Shown here one piece after another: positions 15,777-23,337 of a stretch of 64,000 nt of DNA. Source of the stretch: Mycobacterium sp. 236(2023) (lineage in GTDB: Bacteria; Actinomycetota; Actinomycetes; Mycobacteriales; Mycobacteriaceae); the NCBI RefSeq assembly GCF_029623955.1, contig NZ_JARSBP010000003.1:806001-870000 (forward strand), read 5' to 3'. Both the position numbers and the translations under genes were made by a program. Within the stretch, counting starts at the first letter, position 1; the number at the start of each line of letters is the position of its first letter. Under the pieces are notes generated by a model. That model saw nothing but the letters and a program-made list of their open reading frames with translations. It made no database searches and was not told the origin of the DNA.

Positions 15777-16636
15777 CGGGCGCTCCCGTTGGTGGCGCTG
15801 ACCAGCGAGCGGTCTTCGGTGGGCAACTCGACGAGGCGCTTGTCGCCGGTCCGGGCGTGCGTGGCGAACAGCGTCAGGCCGACAAACGTCAGACCGCCGA
15901 CGAGGTTGCCGACGACAGTGGGGATCTCGTTCCAGACCAGGTAGTCACCGATGGAGAAGTCGCCGCCCATCATCAGGCCCGACGGGAACAGGAACATGTT
16001 GACGATCGAGTGCTCGAAACCCATGTAGAAGAACAGCATGATGGGCATCCACATCGCGATGACCTTGCCCGAGACGCTGGTCGACATCATCGCCGCCACC
16101 ACGCCGGTCGACACCATCCAGTTGCACAGCACGCCGCGGATGAACAACGTCAACATGCCGGCCGCGCCGTGCTCGGCGTATCCGACGGTGCGGCTGTGGC
16201 CGATCTCGCCCAGTCGCTGGCCCACCTCGTTGGGGTCCACGCTGAAGCCGAACGTGAACACGATCGCCATCATCAACGCCACGACGATCGCGCCCGCGAA
16301 GTTGCCGACGAACACCAGGCCCCAGTTGCGCATCATCGAGCCGAACGTGACACCTCGTCGCTTGTCCAGCATCGCCAGCGGAACCAACGTGAAAACGCCC
16401 GTCAGCAGGTCGAATCCGAGCAGGTACAGCAAGCAGAAGCCGACCGGGAACAGCACCGCCCCGAGCAGGGCGTTGCCCGTCTGCACGGTGATGGTCACCG
16501 CGAACGCCGCCGCCAGCGCGAGGATGGCGCCGGCCATGAAGGCGCGGATCAGAATGTCGCGGGTGGACATGAGAGCTTTCGACTCGCCGGCATCGATCAT
16601 CTTGCCGACGAACTCGGTCGGACTCACATAAGACAT
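15773..16636 (-). CDS. formate/nitrite transporter (FNT) family channel, coupled to cyanase
   Basis: A 287-residue integral membrane protein with six predicted helices and FNT-family features: the cytoplasmic N-terminus SYVSPTEFVGKMIDAGESKA, a first helix AFMAGAILALAAAFA, LRGVLCNWMV-like FIRGVLCNWMVSTGV in the fourth helix, and FFYMGFEHSIVNMF, which carries the central pore histidine. FNT pentamers pass small monovalent anions such as formate, nitrite or hydrosulfide. Being coupled by a 4-nt overlap to cynS, this member may carry cyanate or deliver nitrite or bicarbonate; that is inference. The ATG at 16636 has GAAAGG before it; the longer frame to 16705 is rejected. Confidence 0.9.
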   Translation of the reverse strand: MSYVSPTEFVGKMIDAGESKALMSTRDILIRAFMAGAILALAAAFAVTITVQTGNALLGAVLFPVGFCLLYLLGFDLLTGVFTLVPLAMLDKRRGVTFGSMMRNWGLVFVGNFAGAIVVALMMAIVFTFGFSVDPNEVGQRLGEIGHSRTVGYAEHGAAGMLTLFIRGVLCNWMVSTGVVAAMMSTSVSGKVIAMWMPIMLFFYMGFEHSIVNMFLFPSGLMMGGDFSIGDYLVWNEIPTVVGNLVGGLTFVGLTLFATHARTGDKRLVELPTEDRSLVSATNGSAR

Positions 16637-16758
16637 GGGGAACCTTTCGGGGAAGGGTTGTCCCCGGCAGGTTTCCCAGTTTGTATTGCCGATTCGAAAC
16701 ATCACGTGGACATTCGTGTTGCTTCCCGCTCACACATGTCCGGACTGCCTGTGAGGGC

Positions 16759-18399
16759 TCAGCTGTCGACGTCCATCTCGACCAGTACCCGCCGCAGCAG
16801 TTTCCCAGTCGCGTTGCGCGGCAATTCGTCGACGAACACGACGTCGCGGGGAACCTTGTGGCGCGCCAGGTTCTCCTTCACATGAAGTTTGATCTCCGCG
16901 GCGTCCTTGGTGGCGCCAGGTTCGGAAACGATGAAGGCGCGCAACCGCTTTCCGTATTCCACGTCGTCGACGCCGACCACCGCGACCTCGGCGACATCGG
17001 GCCGGGCTTCGATCAGGTTCTCGACTTCCTGCGGGAAAACGTTCTCTCCGCCGGAGACGATCATGTCGTCGTCGCGTCCGTCGACGAACAGCAGCCCGTC
17101 GTCGGTGAAGTGGCCCATGTCACCGCTGGACATGTAACCGTCGATGATCTGCTTGTGGCGGCCGTCGGTGTAACCCTTGAACGGCGCGCCGTTACGGACG
17201 AAGATGCGCCCCCGCTTGTTGCGGCCCTCGACGCGCTGGTCGTTCTCGTCGTAGAGGACCACCTCGCAGGTGATGGGTGCGCGCCCCGCCGTGCCTGGAG
17301 CGGCGCGCAACTCGGAAGGCGTTGCGACGCTGGCGATTGCGCATTCGGTGGAGCCGTACATGTTGTAGAGGACATCGCCGAAAGCGTCCTGCACCCGGTT
17401 CGACAGCTCAGGGCTCAGAGCCGAACCGGCGATCAGGATGACCTTCAGCGAGGACGTGTCGTACTTGGCGAGCACGTCGGGACCGAGCTCGACCATCCTG
17501 TGCAACATCGTCGGGACGGCAACCAGCATGTCGGCCTTGTGCGTGGCGATGAGGTCCAGTGTCTTCTCGGCGTTGAACCGCCGCGAGGTCACCACCTTGT
17601 TGCCGAACGCGGCGCCCACGGTGTAGGTGGCCCACCCGGTGCTGTGGAAGATCGGGGACACGATGACCATTGTTCCCTTGTGCGGGAACGGAATTCGGTC
17701 AATGATCTGCGCTGTCGCGAGCGGCGAGACGCTGTCGCGCGGCGCACCCTTGGGCAGCCCGGTCGTGCCGCTGGTCAGGATCACCGAGCCGCCCGGCTTC
17801 TCGGGCGGCGGCAGGGGTTGCGTCGAGTTCGCGGCGACGATGTCGTCGAGCGCCGGGACTCCGGCCGGCACGTCGGCGCCCTCGTCCACCCACGTCAGCA
17901 CACGCGGCATGTCGGCAGGCAGCGCGTCCAGAAGTCCGAGGAACTCACTGTCGTGCAGCACGACGGCGACGTTCTCGCGCTGGCACACCTCCGCGAACTG
18001 AGGCTTGGCGAAGCCGGTGTTCATCAGCACCATCCGCGCGCCGAGCTTGCCGCACGCGGCCATCGTGATCACCAGACCGCGGTGATCGCGGCACAGCACG
18101 CCGACCACCGACCCTGCCACGACGCCGAGTTGATGCAGACCGTTGGCCAACGCCCACGACTGGTCGTCGACCTGCTTGTAGGTCAAGGTCCCGCGTTCGT
18201 CGACGACGGCGGGCAGGCTGGCGTACTTACGTCCACCCTGGATCGTCATCGTGGCCTGCGGGCCGTAGATCCGGGAGAGCTTCGCCGTGTTGACCGATGA
18301 CCTGAGATCGGTCAGGTCGACGATGCCGGTGTCGATGAGGCGCTTGACCGCCCGCGCCGATTCGGACACCTGCTGCAGCTTCTGTCGCACCGCGTTCAT
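16759..18399 (-). CDS. fatty-acyl-CoA synthetase (FadD family)
   Basis: A 546-residue adenylate-forming enzyme. The ATP-binding P-loop TSGTTGLPKGAPR, the A5 motif YNMYGSTECA, the A7 motif YMSSGDMG with GLLFVDGRDDDMI, the hinge, and the C-terminal catalytic lysine motif LPRNATGKLLRR are all present. It activates a fatty or other organic acid with ATP and CoA. The N-terminal leader of about 60 residues before the fold matches long FadD2 or FadD12-like mycobacterial members, but the paralogue cannot be fixed by eye. GAGGAGG precedes the ATG at 18399. It stands alone, with 359 bp of non-coding DNA split on its two sides. Confidence 0.88.
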   Translation of the reverse strand: MNAVRQKLQQVSESARAVKRLIDTGIVDLTDLRSSVNTAKLSRIYGPQATMTIQGGRKYASLPAVVDERGTLTYKQVDDQSWALANGLHQLGVVAGSVVGVLCRDHRGLVITMAACGKLGARMVLMNTGFAKPQFAEVCQRENVAVVLHDSEFLGLLDALPADMPRVLTWVDEGADVPAGVPALDDIVAANSTQPLPPPEKPGGSVILTSGTTGLPKGAPRDSVSPLATAQIIDRIPFPHKGTMVIVSPIFHSTGWATYTVGAAFGNKVVTSRRFNAEKTLDLIATHKADMLVAVPTMLHRMVELGPDVLAKYDTSSLKVILIAGSALSPELSNRVQDAFGDVLYNMYGSTECAIASVATPSELRAAPGTAGRAPITCEVVLYDENDQRVEGRNKRGRIFVRNGAPFKGYTDGRHKQIIDGYMSSGDMGHFTDDGLLFVDGRDDDMIVSGGENVFPQEVENLIEARPDVAEVAVVGVDDVEYGKRLRAFIVSEPGATKDAAEIKLHVKENLARHKVPRDVVFVDELPRNATGKLLRRVLVEMDVDS

Positions 18400-18648
18400 C
18401 TGAAGGCCTCCTCGCCGGTCGCTTGGAAGCAACGTAGCAAGTGTTGACGGCCGTCGACATCATGCGTTGTCACGCGAGCGGAGCCGCGAGCTGGGCGGTA
18501 GGCGGTGATCGCGGCGCTCTGCGGTCTGGTCCCTGCGGGCGCTCTGGCAGTAGGCTGTCGGGTAAGAACGAGCGAATGCGGCAACTCTCCCAAGAGCTGC
18601 TCGAAGTCGCTTGTCGTGGGGAATACGCAATAAGCCGGGGGCGGAGCA

Positions 18649-19605
18649 ATGCGTCGATCATGGGAACTGTCCGGTCGGGTGGGCAGTGCGGTACTGATGG
18701 TGGCCGGGCTCGCCGTGTGCGCCAACCTGCTCGACGTGACCGAGGAGGTCCGGCCGCGGATCGTGCTGACGAACCAGCCGGGTGACGACGGATCGGGCGA
18801 TTCCAGTTCGTCGGGGGATTCGAGTACGTCGGGGGACTCGAGTACCTCCGGGGACACGACCTCGGGGGATTCGAGCACGACCGGCGACACGAGCACGACC
18901 GGTGACACGAGTACGACGGGCGATACGAGTACCACCGGTGATACGAGCACGACCGGCGATACGAGTACCACGGGTGACACGAGCACGACGGGCGATACGA
19001 GCACGACCGGTGATACGAGTACGACCGGTGACACGAGTACCACGGGTGACACGAGTACGACCGGAAATGCGAGTACGACCGGTGACACGAGCACGACGGG
19101 CGATACGAGTACCACCGGTGATACGAGCACGACCGGTGGCACGGGTGCGACCGGCGGCGACGGCTCCGGAGGGTCGTCGGGTGGACCGGGTTCGGCCGCG
19201 ACCTCGGTGGATCCGAGCGTGATGATCGCGACGCCTGCACCGCCCGAAGTCACCGTGGCTCCCGTAACGACGTGGCCGCCTGCGCTCGCCACTGTGGCAC
19301 CGACGACGGTCTGGGCGGCGTTGACGCCGTCGGCGGGACCATGGACGGCAGCGCCTCCCGTCCCGCGCCTGGTGCCACCGACGGCGCTGGAAACGTTGGC
19401 CGGCGGCGTTCCCGTCGCGCGGATCCACGGCGACCGGAACACCGTGCCAAAAGTCAATCCATTCGTCGCTCCGGAGATTCGATCAAATGCATCCCCGAAC
19501 GGCTCGGGACGAAACGACCAACTGATGCTCACGACCACGTTCGTCGGCGCGCTGCTGATGGGGTTCGTGTGTTTCCTGGGCTGGCGACGTAACCGGCTCG
19601 GATGA
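18649..19605 (+). CDS. surface protein with TTGDTS tandem repeats
   Basis: A 318-residue protein with three parts. The N-terminus has a hydrophobic signal or anchor (about residues 11-28). Residues about 45-165 are Ser/Thr/Gly/Asp repeats, at first irregular (SSGDSSTSGD) and then about fifteen STTGDT hexapeptides. A Pro/Ala/Val stalk follows, and the C-terminus ends with one membrane helix (LTTTFVGALLMGFVCFLGW) and the basic tail RRNRLG. This is a signal, stalk, membrane, basic-tail layout like a sorted surface protein, but no LPXTG is seen. The ATG has GGCGGAG before it. Its stop overlaps the next start (ATGA), so it is coupled to the small membrane protein and the HTTM gene. No known function; see the finding on an Sdp-like operon. 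Confidence 0.75.
   Translation: MRRSWELSGRVGSAVLMVAGLAVCANLLDVTEEVRPRIVLTNQPGDDGSGDSSSSGDSSTSGDSSTSGDTTSGDSSTTGDTSTTGDTSTTGDTSTTGDTSTTGDTSTTGDTSTTGDTSTTGDTSTTGDTSTTGDTSTTGNASTTGDTSTTGDTSTTGDTSTTGGTGATGGDGSGGSSGGPGSAATSVDPSVMIATPAPPEVTVAPVTTWPPALATVAPTTVWAALTPSAGPWTAAPPVPRLVPPTALETLAGGVPVARIHGDRNTVPKVNPFVAPEIRSNASPNGSGRNDQLMLTTTFVGALLMGFVCFLGWRRNRLG
18871..19134 (+). repeat. 18-bp coding minisatellite
   Basis: About fifteen copies of an 18-bp unit such as AGTACGACCGGTGATACG encode the STTGDT hexapeptide. Copies differ mainly at third codon positions (AGT/AGC, ACG/ACC, GAT/GAC, GGC/GGT), with one copy changed to GNA. Because the period is a multiple of three, copy gain or loss would keep the frame. 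The repeat also keeps other frames open, which explains several long spurious ORFs here. Confidence 0.95.
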
Positions 19606-20141
19606 CGGTGCGGGCCGCGCTGACCGCGCTCGGAGTTCGTTTCGAGCGCTCGGCGTCTGGCGAATGCCTGATCAGCGTCGTGGCCAGTGTGGTGGTGTTG
19701 ATCGGCGTCGCCTGGAATCTGCCGGATTCTCCCGTCAGGCGGGGTCTCGTCGAAGTATTGCGTCCGATCGCCGAATCGACTGGACTGCAACAGAAATGGA
19801 CGATGTACGGTCCCGATCCGATCTCCGTGCTCGAAACGCTGGAAGTCCGGGTCACGCTGGCTGACGACACCGAGCGCACCTGGACCTCCGACCGCGACGA
19901 TCCGGCGATCGCGTCGTTCCAGTGGTACCGCTGGCAGAAGCTGAAAGAACAGCTCATCCGCGACGAGGATGCCGTGCCGGATTTCGCGCGCTGGGCGGTA
20001 GGCGAAGTGACCGCTCCGGGCGATCGCCCCGTGCACGTCGAGGTCGTGGTGCGCAGCCGACCTTTACGCGCACCCGGTGACGATCGCCCCACAGACGTTT
20101 CGGTTCGAACGCTGTACCGCAGCGATCTGCGCACCTCGTGA
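19602..20141 (+). CDS. small membrane-anchored protein, SdpA/DUF5819-like
   Basis: A 179-residue protein with one N-terminal transmembrane helix (VVASVVVLIGVAWNLP, about residues 26-42) and an outside-facing beta-rich domain. The stretch GLQQKWTMYGPDPISVLE, followed by a TLADDTERTW strand, resembles the QxWxxFxPxP signature of DUF5819 proteins, the family that includes Bacillus SdpA, a partner of the HTTM protein SdpB. It starts inside the stop of the repeat protein gene (ATGA) and is followed after 10 nt by the HTTM gene, the same order of a small anchored protein and an HTTM protein as in sdpAB. The family match is by eye and not certain. Confidence 0.65.
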   Translation: MTVRAALTALGVRFERSASGECLISVVASVVVLIGVAWNLPDSPVRRGLVEVLRPIAESTGLQQKWTMYGPDPISVLETLEVRVTLADDTERTWTSDRDDPAIASFQWYRWQKLKEQLIRDEDAVPDFARWAVGEVTAPGDRPVHVEVVVRSRPLRAPGDDRPTDVSVRTLYRSDLRTS

Positions 20142-20151
20142 TGGCGCGGCG

Positions 20152-21045
20152 ATGAACCTCGCGGGCGGCATGGCTGCAAAAGCATGGCGCGCCTTCTGGT
20201 TTCAGCCCGAGCCGCTGTACGTCCTCGGTGCGGTTCGCGTCGCCTTCGGCGCCACGATCGTCGTCTGGGCGCTGACGCTTCACCCCGATCTCGACGACTT
20301 CTTCCCCCCGGCCGGAGTGCTCGTCCGCCCGAGAGCCGATCCGTTCGAGTGGGGCGTGTTCAGTCACGGAGCCGACGACCGTGCGGTCCTGACCGGCTGG
20401 ATGGTGCTGGTGGTGTCCGCGATCGCACTCGCGGCCGGCTGGCACAGCCGGGCAGCGGCGGTGATCGTCTTCGTCCTCATCCTGTCGTTCCAGTACCGAA
20501 ACCCGTTGATCTTCAACGCAGGAGACGTGCTGTTGCGGGTGGAGGCCCTGATCCTCGCCCTCGCGCCGTCCGGCGCTGCGCTCTCCTTCGACGAACGGCG
20601 CCGCACCGGGTCGTTCTGGTCAGCCCAGACCCGTGCGCCATGGCCGTTGCGACTGTTGCAGATTCAGCTCACCGTGGTCTACGTGGCGACCTTCGCCGCA
20701 CGCATGACGGGGGAGAAGTGGCCGGACGGCACGGCGGTGTCGTACGCGTTGCGTCTCGACGACATGCTCATCCTGCGTGTGCCGACTGTGATCGTGGACA
20801 GTCCGCTGTTGATGAACGTCAGCACCTGGGCGGTGTTGTTCGGTGAACTCCTGCTGGGGATCCTCATCTGGGTAAGACGATGCCGGCCGACGGTGATCGT
20901 GCTCGGCGTGACGCTCCACGTTGCGATCATGGTCACCGTCGCGGTGGGGTTCTTCTCGCCCGCGATGGTGCTGCTCTACCTGGCGTTCATCCCGTCGGAG
21001 GCGGTGCAGCGATGGGTGTGCCGACGTGCCGGCCCGGTCATGTAG
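20152..21045 (+). CDS. HTTM-domain membrane protein (SdpB / gamma-carboxylase-like)
   Basis: A 297-residue polytopic membrane protein of the HTTM family, related to vitamin K-dependent gamma-carboxylase and to SdpB. It starts with WRAFWFQPEPLYVLGAVRVAFGA, a typical family entry helix, and continues with about eight membrane segments, including VIVFVLILSFQYRNPLIFNAGD (the SxxxRNPxxxNxGD loop is highly conserved) and LRLLQIQLTVVYVATFAARM. The start ATG at 20152 fits the family N-terminus; upstream in-frame ATGs lie inside the previous gene. HTTM enzymes are thought to modify exported peptides or lipids. Here it sits behind a repeat-rich surface protein and an SdpA-like protein. Confidence 0.85.
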   Translation: MNLAGGMAAKAWRAFWFQPEPLYVLGAVRVAFGATIVVWALTLHPDLDDFFPPAGVLVRPRADPFEWGVFSHGADDRAVLTGWMVLVVSAIALAAGWHSRAAAVIVFVLILSFQYRNPLIFNAGDVLLRVEALILALAPSGAALSFDERRRTGSFWSAQTRAPWPLRLLQIQLTVVYVATFAARMTGEKWPDGTAVSYALRLDDMLILRVPTVIVDSPLLMNVSTWAVLFGELLLGILIWVRRCRPTVIVLGVTLHVAIMVTVAVGFFSPAMVLLYLAFIPSEAVQRWVCRRAGPVM

Positions 21046-21049
21046 CCGC

Positions 21050-21175
21050 CAGTCGACGCCAGTGCCGACCGTGCCCGTCGGCGGCAGCCCGGAAACCGTC
21101 GCCGCGGATCCGTCTATCGGCACCGTGTGGGCGGTGAACGTCGCGGACAACTCGATATCCGTGCTCCGGTCGTAG
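21050..21175 (+). pseudogene. remnant of a YVTN beta-propeller protein
   Basis: Directly after the HTTM stop, a frame with no start codon encodes about 40 residues ending in a stop: PTVPVGGSPETVAADP, then GTVWAVNVADNSISVLRS. This is a clear single blade of the YVTN/NHL-type beta-propeller (VGxxPxxVAxDPxxGTVxVxNxxDNSxSVL). The rest of such a gene is absent, so it looks like a decayed C-terminal fragment left by deletion or recombination. It overlaps the upstream part of the next long frame, arguing that the next gene starts later. Confidence 0.6.
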
Positions 21176-21228
21176 AGGCTCGGCGCGCCCTCGGCGGGAT
21201 CGAGAGCCGCGCGGGGGATGATACGGAT

Positions 21229-21948
21229 GTGGTTGCTGATACTGATGTGATCGACGGGAACTCGCTACCTGAGCCGCCGCCGGGGGAGCAAACCGCTGCT
21301 CCGACGTCCAAACGCGCGTGGTCGATGCCGAAGTCCCCGGTCAGCCGCCAGCAGGTTGACGACCTCGGGCGAGTCGCCGCCACGGCAGCCGCCGCTGCCA
21401 CCAAGTCGTTCGCCAGATCTGTCGCGGCACTGGCCCGTTTCTGCGGCCGCGCCGCCGCACACGGGTGGCGCGCCATCGAGCGCGTGCCTGCCCATGTTCG
21501 GCTGCTGTTCGTGGTCGCCGTCGTGATGCTTTCGGGAGTTGTCGGTTCGATCGCGCTGTCGGGCACCGCCGGTCTGATCTGCGCCATCGTGGTTGTGCCC
21601 GTCTCGTCCATCACCATCGGCGCACTCGGACATCGTTGGTACAGCAGGCAGAGCGGCGATGCGACCCCGCACATCGACTCTTCCGAGCTCGCACGGTCGA
21701 TGGGGTACGTCGACAGGAAGCTGACCCTGGCGCTGAACACCTTCGGCTCGGAGCGTCACCAGCAGGCTGTGATCGCGCTGTTCCAGGCGAAGACTGCCGT
21801 GGAGCTCACCCTGGGCACCGAACAGGACTATGCGACCCACATCGATGAGCCGGTATCGGTCGACGACTACGGTCTGCGCCCGCGCATCCAGGCGGGTCCG
21901 GCGTCGACTTCGCCGCCGCCAGAGAGCAATTCCCTGGCGGCTTCGTGA
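21229..21948 (+). CDS. hypothetical membrane protein
   Basis: An unrecognised protein of about 239 residues (start GTG 21229 chosen because GCGGGGGA lies upstream and because the frame further upstream overlaps the propeller remnant; GTG 21127 is possible). An acidic, Pro-rich N-terminus is followed by an Ala-rich amphipathic helix (about 50-85), then two membrane segments (LLFVVAVVMLSGVVGSIAL and a second at GLICAIVVVPVSSITIGAL) and a C-terminal domain with DRKLTLALNTFGSERHQQAVIALFQAKTAVE as clear helices (listed as one region, about residues 165-200). The next gene overlaps its stop by 4 nt (GTGA), so the two work together. Function unknown. Confidence 0.6.
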   Translation: MVADTDVIDGNSLPEPPPGEQTAAPTSKRAWSMPKSPVSRQQVDDLGRVAATAAAAATKSFARSVAALARFCGRAAAHGWRAIERVPAHVRLLFVVAVVMLSGVVGSIALSGTAGLICAIVVVPVSSITIGALGHRWYSRQSGDATPHIDSSELARSMGYVDRKLTLALNTFGSERHQQAVIALFQAKTAVELTLGTEQDYATHIDEPVSVDDYGLRPRIQAGPASTSPPPESNSLAAS

Positions 21949-22328
21949 GTGAGCCGACGATCTCCGGACAGGTCGCACTGATCGAGGACGACTACACGCT
22001 CGTCATCAACAGGGGCGCAGAAGCCGGAGTGGTACCCGGGATGGTGTTCGCCGTGTATTCAGGCGCAGGCCGGCTGATCACTGATCCCGAATCCGGGAGG
22101 GAGCTCGGCAGGCTCAGCCGTGAGAAGCTGCGGGTGCGCGTTTTCGACGTGCAATCGTTGTTCGCCCGGGCGCACACATTCGTCGATACCGCCGATTTCC
22201 ACGGTCTGCTCGCGGTTCCGTTCGACTCGCGGCCGCACGCAGAAGTCGTCACCATCGATGTGGGCGACGCGGTGCATCTCGTCAGCGTACGGCCGAACGC
22301 TCGTCGGATGGATCGCGAAATCGGTTAG
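21945..22328 (+). CDS. hypothetical protein with GxxAGVxxGM beta motif
   Basis: A 127-residue protein starting with GTG inside the stop of the membrane protein gene. The sequence SGQVALIEDDYTLVINRGAE, followed by AGVVPGMVFAVY, matches the beta-barrel motif seen in FlgT C-terminal domains and other bacterial proteins that read N-GxxxGVxxGMxF; these are thought to bind ligands or polymers. The remainder is mixed alpha/beta (ELGRLSREKLRVRVFDVQ). Coupling to the membrane protein suggests a cytoplasmic accessory subunit. No known function. Confidence 0.6.
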   Translation: MSEPTISGQVALIEDDYTLVINRGAEAGVVPGMVFAVYSGAGRLITDPESGRELGRLSREKLRVRVFDVQSLFARAHTFVDTADFHGLLAVPFDSRPHAEVVTIDVGDAVHLVSVRPNARRMDREIG

Positions 22329-22439
22329 TGCCCGGCACTTCTCAGCGACGGACGCCTTCGCGACGACGACAACACGGTGACAGACGTTGCGTCTCGGCCA
22401 GCCACTGGCAGAATTCGGGCATGCACCGGAAATCGGCCA

Positions 22440-23300
22440 GTGCCCTCCGCTAGTGCCGCCGAGCGCGCGGCGGATGCGGTAGCCCGGGTCCGCGACGATC
22501 CCGAGGGTCGGCTTGCGCTGCTGCGACAGATGTACCAGGTACCCCGAAATGTAGATCGCGGTTACCTGCCTTACCGGAGGGCGGCGTCGGCGTTCATGGG
22601 CTGGCAATTGCAGCGGGGCCTGCTGAACCCGCCGGACGATCCGCACCCCGGAAGCCAGTGGTGGCGCGCCGTGAACGAAAGCCTCCTGCGTGACACCGCG
22701 GAAGCGCGTGCACTCGCGTTCGGGTACTCGGGGTCGCCGACCAACGCCGGCGCGGCCGCGCACCTCGAGTTCATCCAGCGGCCGAACGCCCGGAGTTGGT
22801 ACCTCGCGCACAACACCAGCGTCGTCGCGGGTTATCTTGCGAACGAATCCCTTGCGGTGGCCGAACGACGCGTCGAACGGTTCTTTTTGAACGTCGTGCT
22901 CATGCGGGTGCTGTTTGCGCACGCGATGGTGTCAGCACCCGCACTGGCCCTGGGATGGCTTGCGCCGCTGGGTCGCCCGGTCGGCGACCCGCGTGTCGGA
23001 TTCACCGGGATCTTCCTGTCGCTGGCCCGGATTCTTCCGGATCGGTATCCGCTCGGCGACGACGTCGGCAACTACATCGCGATCGAGCACGGATTCGGGC
23101 ACGCCCTCGACATCGGCGTCATCCAGCCGAGGCTGCGATCGCTCTACCGGTGGTCAGCCGACCAACTGGGCCTTCCCGCGCTGTGCAATCTCGTCGTCGG
23201 CGACACGCCTCGATACGCGTGGCATGTCGCCGATGACGAGTTCTGGCGAATCACTCCGTCGCCCCTCGCGGGTGCGGCGCGCCGCTTCCTTCCGGCCTGA
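22440..23300 (+). CDS. hypothetical protein, 286 residues
   Basis: A protein with no recognised family. The GTG at 22440 is used because codons between 22377 and 22440 have an AT-rich third position, unlike the gene body. The N-terminal part is helical and charged (DAVARVRDDPEGRLALLRQMYQ region), the middle has Trp-rich helices (FMGWQLQRGLL, GSQWWRAVNESLL), and about residues 165-210 hold long hydrophobic helices (FFLNVVLMRVLFAHAMVSA, then LALGWLAPLG). A later stretch GNYIAIEHGFGHALDIG places His, Glu and Asp in a helical context that could bind metal. It may be a membrane-associated enzyme; that is inference. It lies between the unknown coupled pair and the DUF4436 gene. Confidence 0.6.
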   Translation: MPSASAAERAADAVARVRDDPEGRLALLRQMYQVPRNVDRGYLPYRRAASAFMGWQLQRGLLNPPDDPHPGSQWWRAVNESLLRDTAEARALAFGYSGSPTNAGAAAHLEFIQRPNARSWYLAHNTSVVAGYLANESLAVAERRVERFFLNVVLMRVLFAHAMVSAPALALGWLAPLGRPVGDPRVGFTGIFLSLARILPDRYPLGDDVGNYIAIEHGFGHALDIGVIQPRLRSLYRWSADQLGLPALCNLVVGDTPRYAWHVADDEFWRITPSPLAGAARRFLPA

Positions 23301-23337
23301 CACGTGAGGGGATCGCGCGGAACGATCGCTCGAACTG

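Noticed and set aside
16681..18300. 539-aa plus-strand ORF
   Set aside because: Antisense shadow of the fadD-type gene with full adenylation motifs.
18812..19140. tandem repeats as a possible CRISPR array
   Set aside because: Units are contiguous with no spacers, in frame with a surface protein; no cas genes are present.
18658..19428. other Arg/Thr-rich frames over the minisatellite
   Set aside because: Same cause: repeat-driven open frames with no independent start signals.
18396..20036. 546-aa minus-strand ORF with long repeat
   Set aside because: Produced by the 18-bp minisatellite, whose period is a multiple of 3 and therefore keeps antisense frames open; the plus-strand product has a signal peptide, membrane helix and coupled neighbour.
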